From: Paenibacillus ferrarius
GTDB taxonomy: Bacteria; Bacillota; Bacilli; Paenibacillales; NBRC-103111
DNA length: 64,000 nt
Direction of reading: 5' to 3'
NCBI RefSeq assembly: GCF_002027705.1
Contig: NZ_MBTG01000012.1
Span: forward strand, 372,001 to 436,000
Shown here one piece after another: positions 1 to 8,268 of the stretch. The notes under the pieces are model-generated. The model had not been told where the DNA came from, did no database searches, and worked only from the letters and a program-made list of their open reading frames with translations. The first letter of the stretch is position 1. The number at the start of each line of letters is the position of its first letter. A program made the position numbers and the translations under genes.

Positions 1-804
1 CTTCCACTCTGACTCGGGAATGTTAGGCCAACGTTCATCCTCCCATTGGTTAGGGTTCTCACCGATATGCGTGATCACCCGAAACTGGGCATCCGTTATC
101 GTCACGCGACTATTCAAATCGGGAATATAGTAGTGGTTTCCATCACCAACCAGATCACAGGGCAGCAGGAAATCACCGACATAGGTGCGCAGCAGCTCAC
201 CGTCTAAGGTGAAACAAGGAAAGCGTTGATTTCTTCGATCGGCCACGTACAATAGCGGCTCTGAGCCACTTGTATCGATCCATATGCCATGGGGTTCTTG
301 GAATTGCCCGTCACAGCTGCCCCGACCGCCCCAAGAGCTGAGCCATGTTCCAGCATTATCATAACGGTGAATGTAGTACTCCCCATAGCCATCGACCACA
401 TAGATATCTCCATTCGGAGCAACGCTCACATCCGTTGGCTTGAATTGCTCTGAAGAAGGATATGCGGTTGGGAGAGGGGGAGCGCTGATGGTCAGCAGCT
501 CCCGTCCATCCAATGTGTATTTGGCAACCAGATGCCTGGCAATGTCAGTCAAATACAAGAATTCTTCGCCGTTAGCTTCGCGGCTCAGATGCAGGCCATG
601 GGCACCGCGGGCGAATGCCTCGCCCCAAGAGTACAGATAGTTTCCTTCAGGGTCGAGAACAACAACAGCATGATGGCTCATGTTGAAGATAAAGATTCGG
701 TCCTGAGAATCAACGGCGATGCCGTGCGTATAGCCCAGCTCCATGCCGCTTGGCAGACGAGGCCAGCTAATGACCGGCTTGGCGATCAAGCGCGGCTCAG
801 ACAT
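1..804 (-). CDS. NHL-repeat six-bladed beta-propeller protein, 3' part cut by window edge
   Basis: The reading frame is open from the ATG at 804-802 to base 1 (268 codons, no stop), so the C-terminus lies outside the window. It carries repeated NHL-type blades with motifs such as HGIAVDSQDR, PTDVSVAPNGDIYVVDG and PHGIWIDTSG, each followed by a VxDxxN/D-like turn. Such propellers occur in peptidyl-alpha-hydroxyglycine lyase-like and SMP-30-like proteins; the exact activity cannot be read here. No signal peptide is seen at this start. The start codon overlaps the end of the upstream dioxygenase gene (ATGTCTGA), so the two are co-transcribed and probably translationally coupled. Family call firm, function unknown. 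Confidence 0.85.
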   Translation of the reverse strand, partial: MSEPRLIAKPVISWPRLPSGMELGYTHGIAVDSQDRIFIFNMSHHAVVVLDPEGNYLYSWGEAFARGAHGLHLSREANGEEFLYLTDIARHLVAKYTLDGRELLTISAPPLPTAYPSSEQFKPTDVSVAPNGDIYVVDGYGEYYIHRYDNAGTWLSSWGGRGSCDGQFQEPHGIWIDTSGSEPLLYVADRRNQRFPCFTLDGELLRTYVGDFLLPCDLVGDGNHYYIPDLNSRVTITDAQFRVITHIGENPNQWEDERWPNIPESEWK

Positions 805-1606
805 TGGCTTTCACCAGCAGCGGGAAACGTGGTCCTGCAATCGGCTCGCCTGCCTTCAAGCCCAGTCCGTTTGTCACGGGATGTTCCTTGCCATCGAACG
901 TGACGCCGTCCGGCGTGAAGATGATAGCCAGTACACGGCGAGGTTTATCCGTGGAATTCGCATGGGCATAGTGGAAGGTCAGGCCGTTATGAAACGTGCA
1001 GCTTCCCGCTTTTAACGGAACAATAACGGGCTTCTGACCCTCGGCTTGACCTCCTTCGATATAGTCGAATATATTTTGCGGGTTGAGGAAATCGATGCCT
1101 GTCAGTTTGCCGAGTTTGTGGGATTTGGGCACGAAAGCCATGCAGCCATTGTCCTCGTTCACGTCGTCAAGCGTTATCCAGATTGACATCATGCCCGCTT
1201 CGGATTCCTGAATGGGCCAGTAGGGGGTGTCCTGATGCCAAGGCGTCGCTTTGGAATCACCTGGCATTTTCCAAAGTCCATGATCGTGGAAAAATCGCAT
1301 ACCCGAGGCGCCGGACAGCTCGAGTGCCGATTGGGCGAAACGGGGGTGGAAACTGTAGGATCCCATTCCTGCATGGTCGCGCCAAAGGTTGATTTTTTGG
1401 TTCAATACGCGGTAATAGGAACCGCCTTTTTGATCCGCTGCTAAAGATCGGTCGCTTTCCGTTTGCATAGCTTCTTCCAGATAGACACGCAGCTCCGCCA
1501 GTTCTTCCGAAGTCAGCATGTTGTCCACCTGCACAAATCCATTTTCCCTATAAAAGTCGATATGGTCTTGCGTAATCGGGGTTTGTATTTTTGAATGTAA
1601 GTTCAT
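797..1606 (-). CDS. Phytanoyl-CoA dioxygenase (PhyH) family Fe(II)/2-oxoglutarate oxygenase
   Basis: 269 aa, the usual family length. The metal-binding HxD is visible as WHQDTPYW (His124, Asp126), and the distal His with the 2-oxoglutarate-binding Arg lies in FHYAHANSTDKPRR (about His212, Arg223/224). These predict an intact cytosolic Fe(II)/2OG hydroxylase; the substrate is unknown. An AAGGAGG ribosome binding site precedes the ATG. It is the first gene of a leftward unit with the NHL-propeller gene, and is divergent from an AraC regulator 118 bases away, which probably controls it. Bacillales PhyH genes in such settings often act on small metabolites rather than on phytanoyl-CoA. Confidence 0.9.
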   Translation of the reverse strand: MNLHSKIQTPITQDHIDFYRENGFVQVDNMLTSEELAELRVYLEEAMQTESDRSLAADQKGGSYYRVLNQKINLWRDHAGMGSYSFHPRFAQSALELSGASGMRFFHDHGLWKMPGDSKATPWHQDTPYWPIQESEAGMMSIWITLDDVNEDNGCMAFVPKSHKLGKLTGIDFLNPQNIFDYIEGGQAEGQKPVIVPLKAGSCTFHNGLTFHYAHANSTDKPRRVLAIIFTPDGVTFDGKEHPVTNGLGLKAGEPIAGPRFPLLVKANV

Positions 1607-1724
1607 AGTTTAAATCCTCCTTGTGTCTGGGTTTAAAGCAATTATAATAGGAGGAGAGCAGAAGGACGATGGAGAAATTTCCTCATTATTTGTAAAAAAG
1701 TCGAATCAATATAAGGTGAAATAG

Positions 1725-2654
1725 ATGAGTGAAACATTAAGAGTTGATTACCGAACACTGTCTCCTTATGTCCGCTATGTGCATGAGGTTGAGCTTCCTG
1801 CAGGAAGCCGATTGCCGAAGCGGCATATTTACGATTATGAGTTTATTTATGTTCTCAAAGGCAGCGGTACAATCTGGATCGAAGAACGGTCCTATGCGAT
1901 TCGGAGTGGCGATCTTGTGCATATCAGGCCCCATTTGGCTAATGAGATGCATATTGCGGATGAGGGGCCAATGCTTTGTTTTGCGGTACATTTTGATTAT
2001 GTCTTTCTTGGAGAGGGCTTGGATTTTTCGCCTTATTCTGTGTATTTGGGCAGGAAAGCGGAAGGAGCGGAGTCTAACGGAGAGAGCTGGCTGGGTAACA
2101 GACCTACCGTAGTTCTTGCGGAGATGGAGATTCCGGAGAAAATGCAGCCCTTGGCCGCTCAGCAATTCTATGAAGTGTTCCGGGAGCTGCAGCATTGCTT
2201 CGAGGAATCGAGAACCGATGCACCGCTGCGGCTCAAAACGTTATTGCTTCAGTTAATCGGACACATCCATAGTGAACTGATGTCCAAAGAAGGCGTACGA
2301 ATAGGGCATTCTCACGCAGATTTGGTGCTCGATGCCATCACTTATATGGAAGCGCACTTTACTGAGCGAATCAGTTCGGGATTGCTGGCCAAACGCGCGG
2401 CCCTTACACCCAAGTATTTCGGGACGATATTTCGGCAGGCAACCGGACAATCCGTTGCTGATTATTTGCTGCGACTGCGAATGGAAGAAGCCAAGAGATT
2501 GCTGCGTGAAAGAAAGTATACCGTACAGGAAATAGCTGAAATTATAGGCATTGGTGATCTGTATTATTTCAGCAAATTATTCAAGCGGGTCGAAGGTATC
2601 CCTCCCAAACGATATGCGGATTCCATCTTATGGCTGGAAAGAGGAAAAGAATAA
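1725..2654 (+). CDS. AraC family transcriptional regulator with cupin sensor domain
   Basis: 309 aa. The N-terminal half (about residues 15-110) is a cupin/AraC-binding barrel (LPKRHIYDYEFIYVLKGSGT, SGDLVHIRPHLAN); the C-terminal 100 residues hold two helix-turn-helix motifs (LAKRAALTPKYFGTIFRQ and VQEIAEIIGIGDLYYFSKLF) ending in the typical PPKRY. It is divergent from the PhyH dioxygenase/NHL pair, the usual arrangement for a ligand-responsive activator of its neighbours. No strong Shine-Dalgarno precedes the ATG (AAGGTGAAATAG). Inducer unknown. Confidence 0.92.
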   Translation: MSETLRVDYRTLSPYVRYVHEVELPAGSRLPKRHIYDYEFIYVLKGSGTIWIEERSYAIRSGDLVHIRPHLANEMHIADEGPMLCFAVHFDYVFLGEGLDFSPYSVYLGRKAEGAESNGESWLGNRPTVVLAEMEIPEKMQPLAAQQFYEVFRELQHCFEESRTDAPLRLKTLLLQLIGHIHSELMSKEGVRIGHSHADLVLDAITYMEAHFTERISSGLLAKRAALTPKYFGTIFRQATGQSVADYLLRLRMEEAKRLLRERKYTVQEIAEIIGIGDLYYFSKLFKRVEGIPPKRYADSILWLERGKE

Positions 2655-2773
2655 GTTTCAGGATCGTGGTTTAGCCAAAAATTACATCTAAATTTCATCT
2701 TGTTTTAATAAATCGGCCGTATAATTGGGATGATAGTGCTTTTGCACTTGATTTATATGCTGGAGGGATACTT

Positions 2774-3106
2774 GTGTTTATTCAAAAAATCAGAAAAATT
2801 GCCGTCATCACAACAATTACCGGACTTATTGCAGCTTTCCCAATGTCGGCGTTTGCGGCAACGAATTCGGCGACCCAACACGCATCGGTACATACCAGCA
2901 AACAAACAACTGCGGTGCAGTCCCAGAAGAAAAATCTTGAAAGTCAGCTTGCCAGCATTGAAAAATCAATCGAAAGCACTAAGAAGCTTTTGGAACAAGC
3001 GAAAGCAGCAAAATCCAAGTCGAAAATTACGAAATACGAACAGAAGCTTAAATCTTTAGAAGCTAGTGAAAAGAAAATTAAAGACAAGTTAAAAGCGTTA
3101 AAATAG
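2774..3106 (+). CDS. Small secreted coiled-coil protein
   Basis: 110 aa from a GTG start placed 5 bases after GGAGGG. Residues 1-28 form a signal peptide (positive N-terminus, hydrophobic core, cleavage at AFA-A). The mature chain is rich in Lys, Ser, Gln and Ala; its second half forms heptad-like helices (KKNLESQLASIEKSIESTKK, KYEQKLKSLEASEKKIKDKL), so an exported coiled coil is expected. No cysteine and no catalytic motif. It faces the NlpC/P60 hydrolase gene tail to tail over a shared terminator. No homologue recognised; a role at the cell wall is only a guess. Confidence 0.75.
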   Translation: MFIQKIRKIAVITTITGLIAAFPMSAFAATNSATQHASVHTSKQTTAVQSQKKNLESQLASIEKSIESTKKLLEQAKAAKSKSKITKYEQKLKSLEASEKKIKDKLKALK

Positions 3107-3168
3107 CACGGGCTCCATGCGGATGTTTCCAAAATGTACGAGTCCCAATTTCTAATCCTTTAATCATG

Positions 3169-3203
3169 AAAAGCTCCTTCCGCGATAGGCGGAAGGAGCT
3201 TTT
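3169..3203. terminator. Bidirectional intrinsic terminator
   Basis: Perfect 15-bp inverted repeat (AAAAGCTCCTTCCGC, loop GATAG) flanked by A and T runs. It lies between the convergent coiled-coil and NlpC/P60 genes and can serve both strands. Confidence 0.9.
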
Positions 3204-3207
3204 GCAA

Positions 3208-3717
3208 TTAAAGGACGCGGCGAGCTGTGCTGTAGTGGCTGCTCCACCAGTTTGAATTTAAATCCGAAATCGTCACGCCAGGGCTTCCATAGGTATGAAG
3301 AATCTTACCATTTCCCATATAGATGCCTACATGGTGAATAGGGGAATAGAAGAAAACTAGATCACCAGGTTGCAACTGATTCCTAGGGACATAAGTACCT
3401 ACATGAGATTGAGCCTGGGATGAGCGCGGCAGATTTACGCCAGACTTCCCATAAACATATTGCGTAAAGGACGAACAATCAAAAGAACGTGTACTGCCTT
3501 TAGGTGCTCCAAATTGATATCTTACGCCCATGTATTGCTTGCCTGTTGCTAGGATACTATTAGCCTTAAGTGCTGTTGAAGTAGCAGTTGCTGTTGTGAC
3601 ACTGGCAGCATGTACGGCTTGTGGAGATAAGACAAGATTAGCTGATAGCAACAAGGAAGCGCTTAGTGTGATTCCTAATAGCGATTTGCTTAGGCGGCTG
3701 TTTCTCATAGTATTCAT
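3208..3717 (-). CDS. Secreted NlpC/P60 family peptidoglycan endopeptidase
   Basis: 169 aa with a signal peptide ending near AVHAAS (about residue 38) and one C-terminal NlpC/P60 domain. The catalytic Cys81 is in SFDCSSFTQYVYG, the catalytic His129 in IHHVGIYMGNG, and the third polar residue is probably His141. These cysteine peptidases cut D-gamma-glutamyl-diaminopimelate bonds in peptidoglycan. There is no SH3b or LysM binding module, so this is a minimal exported form. GAGGAGG precedes the ATG. Single-gene unit; I saw no recognisable ydaO-type riboswitch in its leader. Confidence 0.93.
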   Translation of the reverse strand: MNTMRNSRLSKSLLGITLSASLLLSANLVLSPQAVHAASVTTATATSTALKANSILATGKQYMGVRYQFGAPKGSTRSFDCSSFTQYVYGKSGVNLPRSSQAQSHVGTYVPRNQLQPGDLVFFYSPIHHVGIYMGNGKILHTYGSPGVTISDLNSNWWSSHYSTARRVL

Positions 3718-4377
3718 GATAGATATCCTCCTCAGGATCGAGTTTTAGGTTTTCACCTGAGAACACCTTATCACATCTGGAAATCCCTAAAATATACCAT
3801 GCATTGCGATATTCCTTGTCCAGACTGGGAAAAATCGTTGCGATTAGAAATCTATGAGAATCTAATGAACATTATATCCTTGACAGAGAAGGGACAATTC
3901 AATTACTCTAATAAATTTGTCATTCATATTCGAAATACGAAAAAGGAGGATGTTTACACGACGATTAGGGAGACTGCCGCTGACTTCCTGAACAACGCAG
4001 ATCTGGAATTGGGCTTAACCATCACGATCTTTGTCATGAGCGGTCTCCTGCTCATAACGCTATTTGGATATCGAAAATTTGAAAGCCCCGCTGGGGGGCT
4101 GGAGTGGCATGTGGTTGTTTCACATGGGCAAAAACCTGCCATAGTGCAGGCTTTGTTAACAAAATCATCTGAAAAGAGGAAAAGCCTGCGATTATGCAGG
4201 CTTTTCCATCTTTTTCATCCCAAAATCAGAAATATGCCGTAAAAACATGCATAATTGCAGGAATTTCGTGATTCTCGGCTAAACCATGCTTCAAAAGATG
4301 TATAATCGCAGGTTTATTAGAAGTACAACTAGGCGGAGGCTTATCCCAGTCATCGCAGAAATGAAAGGGGACTTTTC
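3718..4377. other. 660-bp intergenic region between NlpC/P60 and histidine kinase genes
   Basis: This holds the nlpC leader, a GC-rich hairpin without a T run (AGCCCC..GGGGCT, 4084-4100) and a four-hairpin array (4135-4312). A 147-codon rightward frame at 3799-4242 contains a possible membrane segment, but it has no good start and runs through the hairpins, so I do not call it a gene. Confidence 0.6.
4135..4312. repeat. Array D: four CCTGC..GCAGG hairpin units
   Basis: Units lie at 4135-4150 (CCTGCCATAGTGCAGG), 4185-4200 (CCTGCGATTATGCAGG), 4246-4261 (CATGCATAATTGCAGG) and 4297-4312 (GATGTATAATCGCAGG). Start-to-start spacing is 50, 61 and 51 bases. The last two units are degraded on the left arm. 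The spacing matches the ATTGGA/TCCAAT arrays at 13813, 20843 and 54888 although the palindrome differs. Confidence 0.75.
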
Positions 4378-5484
4378 TCAAGTATTTTCTTGTTGGAGTG
4401 CTTCTCGTGGCAGCTCGATAAAAAAGGTGAAATGCCCATTCGAATGGGTCAGCCCAATTCGTCCGCTATGGAGTTCGACGATGTATTTGGTAATGGATAG
4501 ACCCAGTCCTGCACCAGTAAGCATGTCGCGATCGCGCCGCGAAGGCTCCGCCTTATAGAAACGTTCGAACAAAAGCTTCTCTTGTTCCTCGGTTATCGGG
4601 ATCCCCCAATTCTCAATGGCAAGCACAATTTGATTGTCATGTTCGGTAAGTCGAACGGTAATTTCACCGGATTTCAAGGAGAACTTGAGTGCATTCATGA
4701 GCAGGTTATCGATTGCCCGAACGAACTTTTCCACATTCACGTTAGCAAAGAGGGGCTTCAATTCCCAATCTTTCCTGACCGTTAGGGAAAGTTCTTGAGC
4801 AATCGGTTCGAACTCAATGATAATTTGCTCAAGCAAGCTGCTGAGATCAATTATTTGAAAGGAGAGATTGACTTCGCCGCTAGTTAGACGGGTATACTCG
4901 AAGAGATCGTCGATCAGCTTTTTCAATTGCTGAGTCTTATTAAAAGTGTTATTGATGTATCGTTTATGTTCATCCAGGTTTTGATAGTTATCGTTTTTGA
5001 GCAGGTTTAAATAACCGATGATGCTTGTCAAAGGCGTGCGCAAATCATGGGAAACATGTGTGATAAGCTCCATTTTGGAGATCTCGATTTGTCGTTCTCT
5101 ATTCATCATGCTTTGCAATTGCTCTGCCATGTAATTAATGTTCTGGGCGACAACCCCCAGCTCGTCTTGACTCGTTAAAGGAACACGATAATTGAGATCC
5201 CCCTTGGCTATCGACATGAGCCCATCGGCAAGAGTCCGGATGTAACGGACGATATGACGCATCAAGAAGAAGGATACGAGCAGGAAGATGCAAAGAAAGG
5301 ACAGGAAGGAAGTGGTTGCAGCTACTAATTCAGGTATGGCAATATGAGGAAGTACAAATACCCAAATGTTAGCGAGAACTGTTGTTCCAAAAAATGAAAC
5401 AATGAGGCTTAAAAGGAGCGACCCCAGCAAGCGCAGCCGAATGCTTTTTTTCCAGTTCAAGAGAGAGAGGAAGTCACTATTCAA
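4378..5484 (-). CDS. OmpR-partner sensor histidine kinase
   Basis: About 368 aa from a TTG at 5484 that overlaps the regulator's stop by 8 bases and follows GGGGAG; an upstream ATG at 5544 would overlap the regulator by 68 bases and is less likely. Two N-terminal membrane segments flank a short loop (so little extracytoplasmic sensing surface), then come HAMP (MSIAKGDLNYRVPLTSQDEL), HisKA (phospho-His in THVSHDLRTPLTSI) and HATPase with N box (RAIDNLLMNALKFS) and G boxes (GAGLGLSITKYIVE). Last gene of the leftward operon with its regulator, DedA and the broken methyltransferase; VanS-like layout. Confidence 0.93.
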   Translation of the reverse strand: MNSDFLSLLNWKKSIRLRLLGSLLLSLIVSFFGTTVLANIWVFVLPHIAIPELVAATTSFLSFLCIFLLVSFFLMRHIVRYIRTLADGLMSIAKGDLNYRVPLTSQDELGVVAQNINYMAEQLQSMMNRERQIEISKMELITHVSHDLRTPLTSIIGYLNLLKNDNYQNLDEHKRYINNTFNKTQQLKKLIDDLFEYTRLTSGEVNLSFQIIDLSSLLEQIIIEFEPIAQELSLTVRKDWELKPLFANVNVEKFVRAIDNLLMNALKFSLKSGEITVRLTEHDNQIVLAIENWGIPITEEQEKLLFERFYKAEPSRRDRDMLTGAGLGLSITKYIVELHSGRIGLTHSNGHFTFFIELPREALQQENT

Positions 5485-6175
5485 CTTTATATCCCACTCC
5501 CCAAACCGTTTTGATGAATCGCGGCTCGCGTGGATTGTCTTCAATCTTCTCGCGAATATTGCGCACGTGGACCATTACCGTATTGTCGGAAAGAAATTTA
5601 TCTTCCTTCCAAACGTTCCTGTAAATTTGCTCCACGTTGAACACCTGCCCACGATGGCCGGCAAGCAGCTCAAGAATGGAAAATTCGATTGGCGTAAGTG
5701 TCGCTTCTTTACCGCGGATTGTCACCAGATGCTTGTTTTTATTGATTACCAAATCGTCGATTTCCATGAAGCTATTATCGGTGGCTTTGCTGACTTCGGT
5801 TCCTTCAGTGAACATCTGCCTGCGCAGCTGTGCCCTTACTCTGGCGATCAGCTCGAGCGGATTAAAGGGCTTGGCTAAGTAGTCGTCCGCTCCCGTGGTA
5901 AGACCTGTTATTTTGTCAATATCCTCTCCTTTGGCAGAGAGCATAATAATAGGGATTTTGGTCATTTCTCTTATTTTGAAGCAAGCCTTGATACCATCCA
6001 TATTAGGCATCATGATGTCGAGTATAATCAAATGAACTGGCTCGCGGCGCAGCAATTCAATTGCTTGAACGCCATCCTCAGCTTCAAACACCTGGTATCC
6101 TTCATTTTGCAAATAGATGCGAATCACATCGCGAATTTCCGGATCGTCATCGCTAACGAGAACCTTCATCGTCAT
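5477..6175 (-). CDS. OmpR family response regulator
   Basis: Receiver domain with acidic pocket (SDDDPE), phospho-Asp in LIILDIMMPNMDG, Thr/Ser switch in IIMLSAKGED and Lys in DYLAKPF, then a winged-helix DNA-binding domain ending RFIKTVWGVGYKVE. I start it at the ATG at 6175 because AAGGAGGG lies 7 bases upstream; an in-frame upstream start at 6211 would put that site inside the gene. Length is then 232 aa, normal for the family. The start lies about 20 bases inside the 3' end of the DedA gene, which argues for one transcript. Confidence 0.94.
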   Translation of the reverse strand: MTMKVLVSDDDPEIRDVIRIYLQNEGYQVFEAEDGVQAIELLRREPVHLIILDIMMPNMDGIKACFKIREMTKIPIIMLSAKGEDIDKITGLTTGADDYLAKPFNPLELIARVRAQLRRQMFTEGTEVSKATDNSFMEIDDLVINKNKHLVTIRGKEATLTPIEFSILELLAGHRGQVFNVEQIYRNVWKEDKFLSDNTVMVHVRNIREKIEDNPREPRFIKTVWGVGYKVE

Positions 6176-6785
6176 AAGGAATCCCTCCTTTGTTGGTTTT
6201 GCCTCTGGCATAACGGATGAGTGCCCAAACCACGATAATCACGAATGGGACCCAAATGAATCGTAAACTATATTGGTAAATTACATTTCCGGCTTCCCAG
6301 GCATGATCACCGATGTATCGTCCAATCATAAAGTACAGAAATGTCCAGACCAGACCCGTTGTATAGGAGTAGAGGGCGTACCGTTTGAATGTCATTTTAT
6401 GAGAACCGACCACATAGGGCATTACATGACGAATGATGGGAAGAAAATAACTGATGCATATTCCAAAGTTACCATATTTTCGCACAAGAGTCTCTGAAAA
6501 AAGTAAGTATTTCCCCATTTTTTTCTTGCGCTGCAATTTAGCTAACACAGGTGAGCCCACGTATCTGCCAAGCACATAACCTAAAGATAAACCTGAACAG
6601 ACACCCATATAGGTCAGAATAAAAGCGGGAAGAGGCAGCAGCAGCGCGTTAACCGTCACGGCACCACTAGTCATGACAATAACTTCATCCGGAATCGGTA
6701 TGCCAACGATGCCAAGCCATAAAGCCAAAAATAGAGCTGCATAGCCATATTGCTGAATAAGTGAAAGAAGGGTTTCATAATTCAT
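6153..6785 (-). CDS. DedA family membrane protein
   Basis: 210 aa with several hydrophobic spans and the DedA/SNARE-associated signature: GIVGIPIPDEVIVMTSG near the N-terminus and FLPIIRHVMPYVVG in the middle (the basic RxxxP motif). Members of this family include lipid carriers (UptA-type undecaprenyl phosphate, PetA-type phosphatidylethanolamine), but sequence alone does not decide the cargo. AAGGAGG precedes the ATG. It sits between a phospholipid-methyltransferase-like pseudogene and a two-component pair, consistent with an envelope-lipid operon. Confidence 0.9.
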   Translation of the reverse strand: MNYETLLSLIQQYGYAALFLALWLGIVGIPIPDEVIVMTSGAVTVNALLLPLPAFILTYMGVCSGLSLGYVLGRYVGSPVLAKLQRKKKMGKYLLFSETLVRKYGNFGICISYFLPIIRHVMPYVVGSHKMTFKRYALYSYTTGLVWTFLYFMIGRYIGDHAWEAGNVIYQYSLRFIWVPFVIIVVWALIRYARGKTNKGGIPYDDEGSR

Positions 6786-6821
6786 AAATATTAGCCTCCT
6801 TATATGGATTTGTCATTCGCT

Positions 6822-7363
6822 TCAGGGTAACCTTTTGCGGCAGACGTATACGAATGCAGGGGGGACATTCAAGGGTACAAAATGAATATGCTCGATATCG
6901 AATTGTCGGTTGAGACGTTTTCGCATCTGCTGCGAATATTGGAAGGCGATAAATAGACCCCCAGGTTTCAGTGAGACTTGGATTTGCTGAATGAGCTTCT
7001 CGCGCAATGGCTCTGGAAAATTAAAAAATGGAAGTCCACTTAAGATGCAATCCAGTTCATTGATTCCTTCGCTCTGCACGGCCGATTGAAGCAAACATGC
7101 GTCCTCATGGCACGTATAGTCGGGAAATCGTGTAATCAATTGGCCGCGCAGGAATGAGTCTTTCTCGAATAACACAACTTGTGTATCTTCCAGTAAGACG
7201 TTATTCATCTGCTTGGTTATGGCGCCTGTACCTGCTCCCAGGGAACGGATTCGAGCATCTTTTTGGCTAGATAAACGGAGCTGGGTGTCACGCTGCCAAT
7301 TTGCTTCGGCGCACGCATGAACTTATATAGAAAAAGCAGTTGATCTTTTATACCACTCAACAT
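6822..7363 (-). pseudogene. Phospholipid N-methyltransferase-like gene, frameshifted with small deletion
   Basis: Two frames make one gene. From the ATG at 7363 the first part reads FLYKFMRAPKQIGSVTPSS, typical of PmtA/rRNA-methylase-like SAM enzymes, and stops at 7217. The other frame resumes at once with GAGTGAITKQM, the SAM-binding motif I, and continues to 6822 with LDCILSGLPFFNFPEPLREK and a PALIP-like end. Family members have about nine residues (beta strand plus an EL pair) between the VPW and GAGTG, so the lesion is a deletion of roughly 28 bases, shifting frame. Motif I is incomplete, so the product is probably dead. Assembly error remains possible. Confidence 0.8.
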
Positions 7364-7561
7364 GTAAGTGATTCTCTCCCTTCGGTATTTCCGATGACTA
7401 CATCGTAAAGAAATATTCTGCAGAACGAACGAAGAAAAATATAAAGGAATTCTGAAGAAAAACTGAATAGTCATTTGAATCGCCGGTTGAGGGAAACGAG
7501 AACGCAAAAAGACCGCCAGTACATGCGCGATCTTGTCGAATTCATATCAGATTATCTTTGC

Positions 7562-8008
7562 TTACTGGATGGAATAGTTGACCCAATCCCCTTGGACTCC
7601 GCCTAATTTATCAAATAAGTGCTGCGCTCGCTTATTCTCAGTAGCTGTTATCCATGACATGTAGGCATATCCATGATCTCGCGAATAATTTTGACAGTGT
7701 ACAAACAGTTCGGCTTCCACTTCTGTATGTCTAAACGGCTCAAGCACAAAGAGATCATTCATAATCGTGATTTTGTCAGCTTTCATCGTACTAAATGCAA
7801 AGTATAAGGTAGCAAAGCCAATTAATTTCCCATCTTGTTCTGCTACAAACTGAATACCTTTTTGCTCTTCCAACATCGTTTGAATCAAAGCATGTACTTT
7901 TTCGGTAGCTGGTCTAGGTTTTTGATAAAAACCAACGATGTATTCGTACATTAACTCGGTTAAGTTGTCTAGATCATTAGGTTGAGCATTTCTTAGATAA
8001 AGTGTCAT
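7562..8008 (-). CDS. GNAT family N-acetyltransferase
   Basis: 148 aa from the ATG at 8008, which has AGGAGA in front; a longer frame to 8053 lacks a site. It shows the GNAT order: an N-terminal strand (LRNAQPNDLDNLTELM), the beta4 region (LIGFATLYFAF), a motif A segment (NDLFVLEPFRHTEVEAELF) and a C-terminal ENKRAQHLFDKLG. The usual Q/RxxGxG/A acetyl-CoA loop is not well kept (RHTEVEAE replaces it), so catalytic fitness is uncertain. Acceptor unknown. Single-gene unit. Confidence 0.82.
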   Translation of the reverse strand: MTLYLRNAQPNDLDNLTELMYEYIVGFYQKPRPATEKVHALIQTMLEEQKGIQFVAEQDGKLIGFATLYFAFSTMKADKITIMNDLFVLEPFRHTEVEAELFVHCQNYSRDHGYAYMSWITATENKRAQHLFDKLGGVQGDWVNYSIQ

Positions 8009-8268
8009 GGTAAATTCTCCTGTTTTGTCTATTAGTTTTGTATAATAATACATTATAGTGAATATATATGCAAATCAATTAAAGTTTTTTCATAGTTAGC
8101 AGGGCAGGCTGTCGGGTAACCCTTAGGAATGCATGTCCAAAGTGGAAAATGGTAGACGATCTCAAAAGTTTCATATAATGTTAGATCAAAGGGGTTGTAT
8201 TCACATAGAGCAGGGTGACGAAGTCATATTGATTACCAAACTTTGAGTTGGGATGGAGTGGTTATTCT

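Noticed and set aside
3718..3950. ydaO-type c-di-AMP riboswitch in the NlpC/P60 leader
   Set aside because: Expected for this gene class, but the conserved sequence blocks are not present.
3799..4242. Rightward frame of 147 codons with a possible membrane segment
   Set aside because: No good ribosome site at the start, no recognisable domain, and it runs through a GC hairpin and two units of array D.
4135..4312. CRISPR array
   Set aside because: Units are palindromes only 16 bases long with irregular spacing and related linkers, and no cas gene is nearby.
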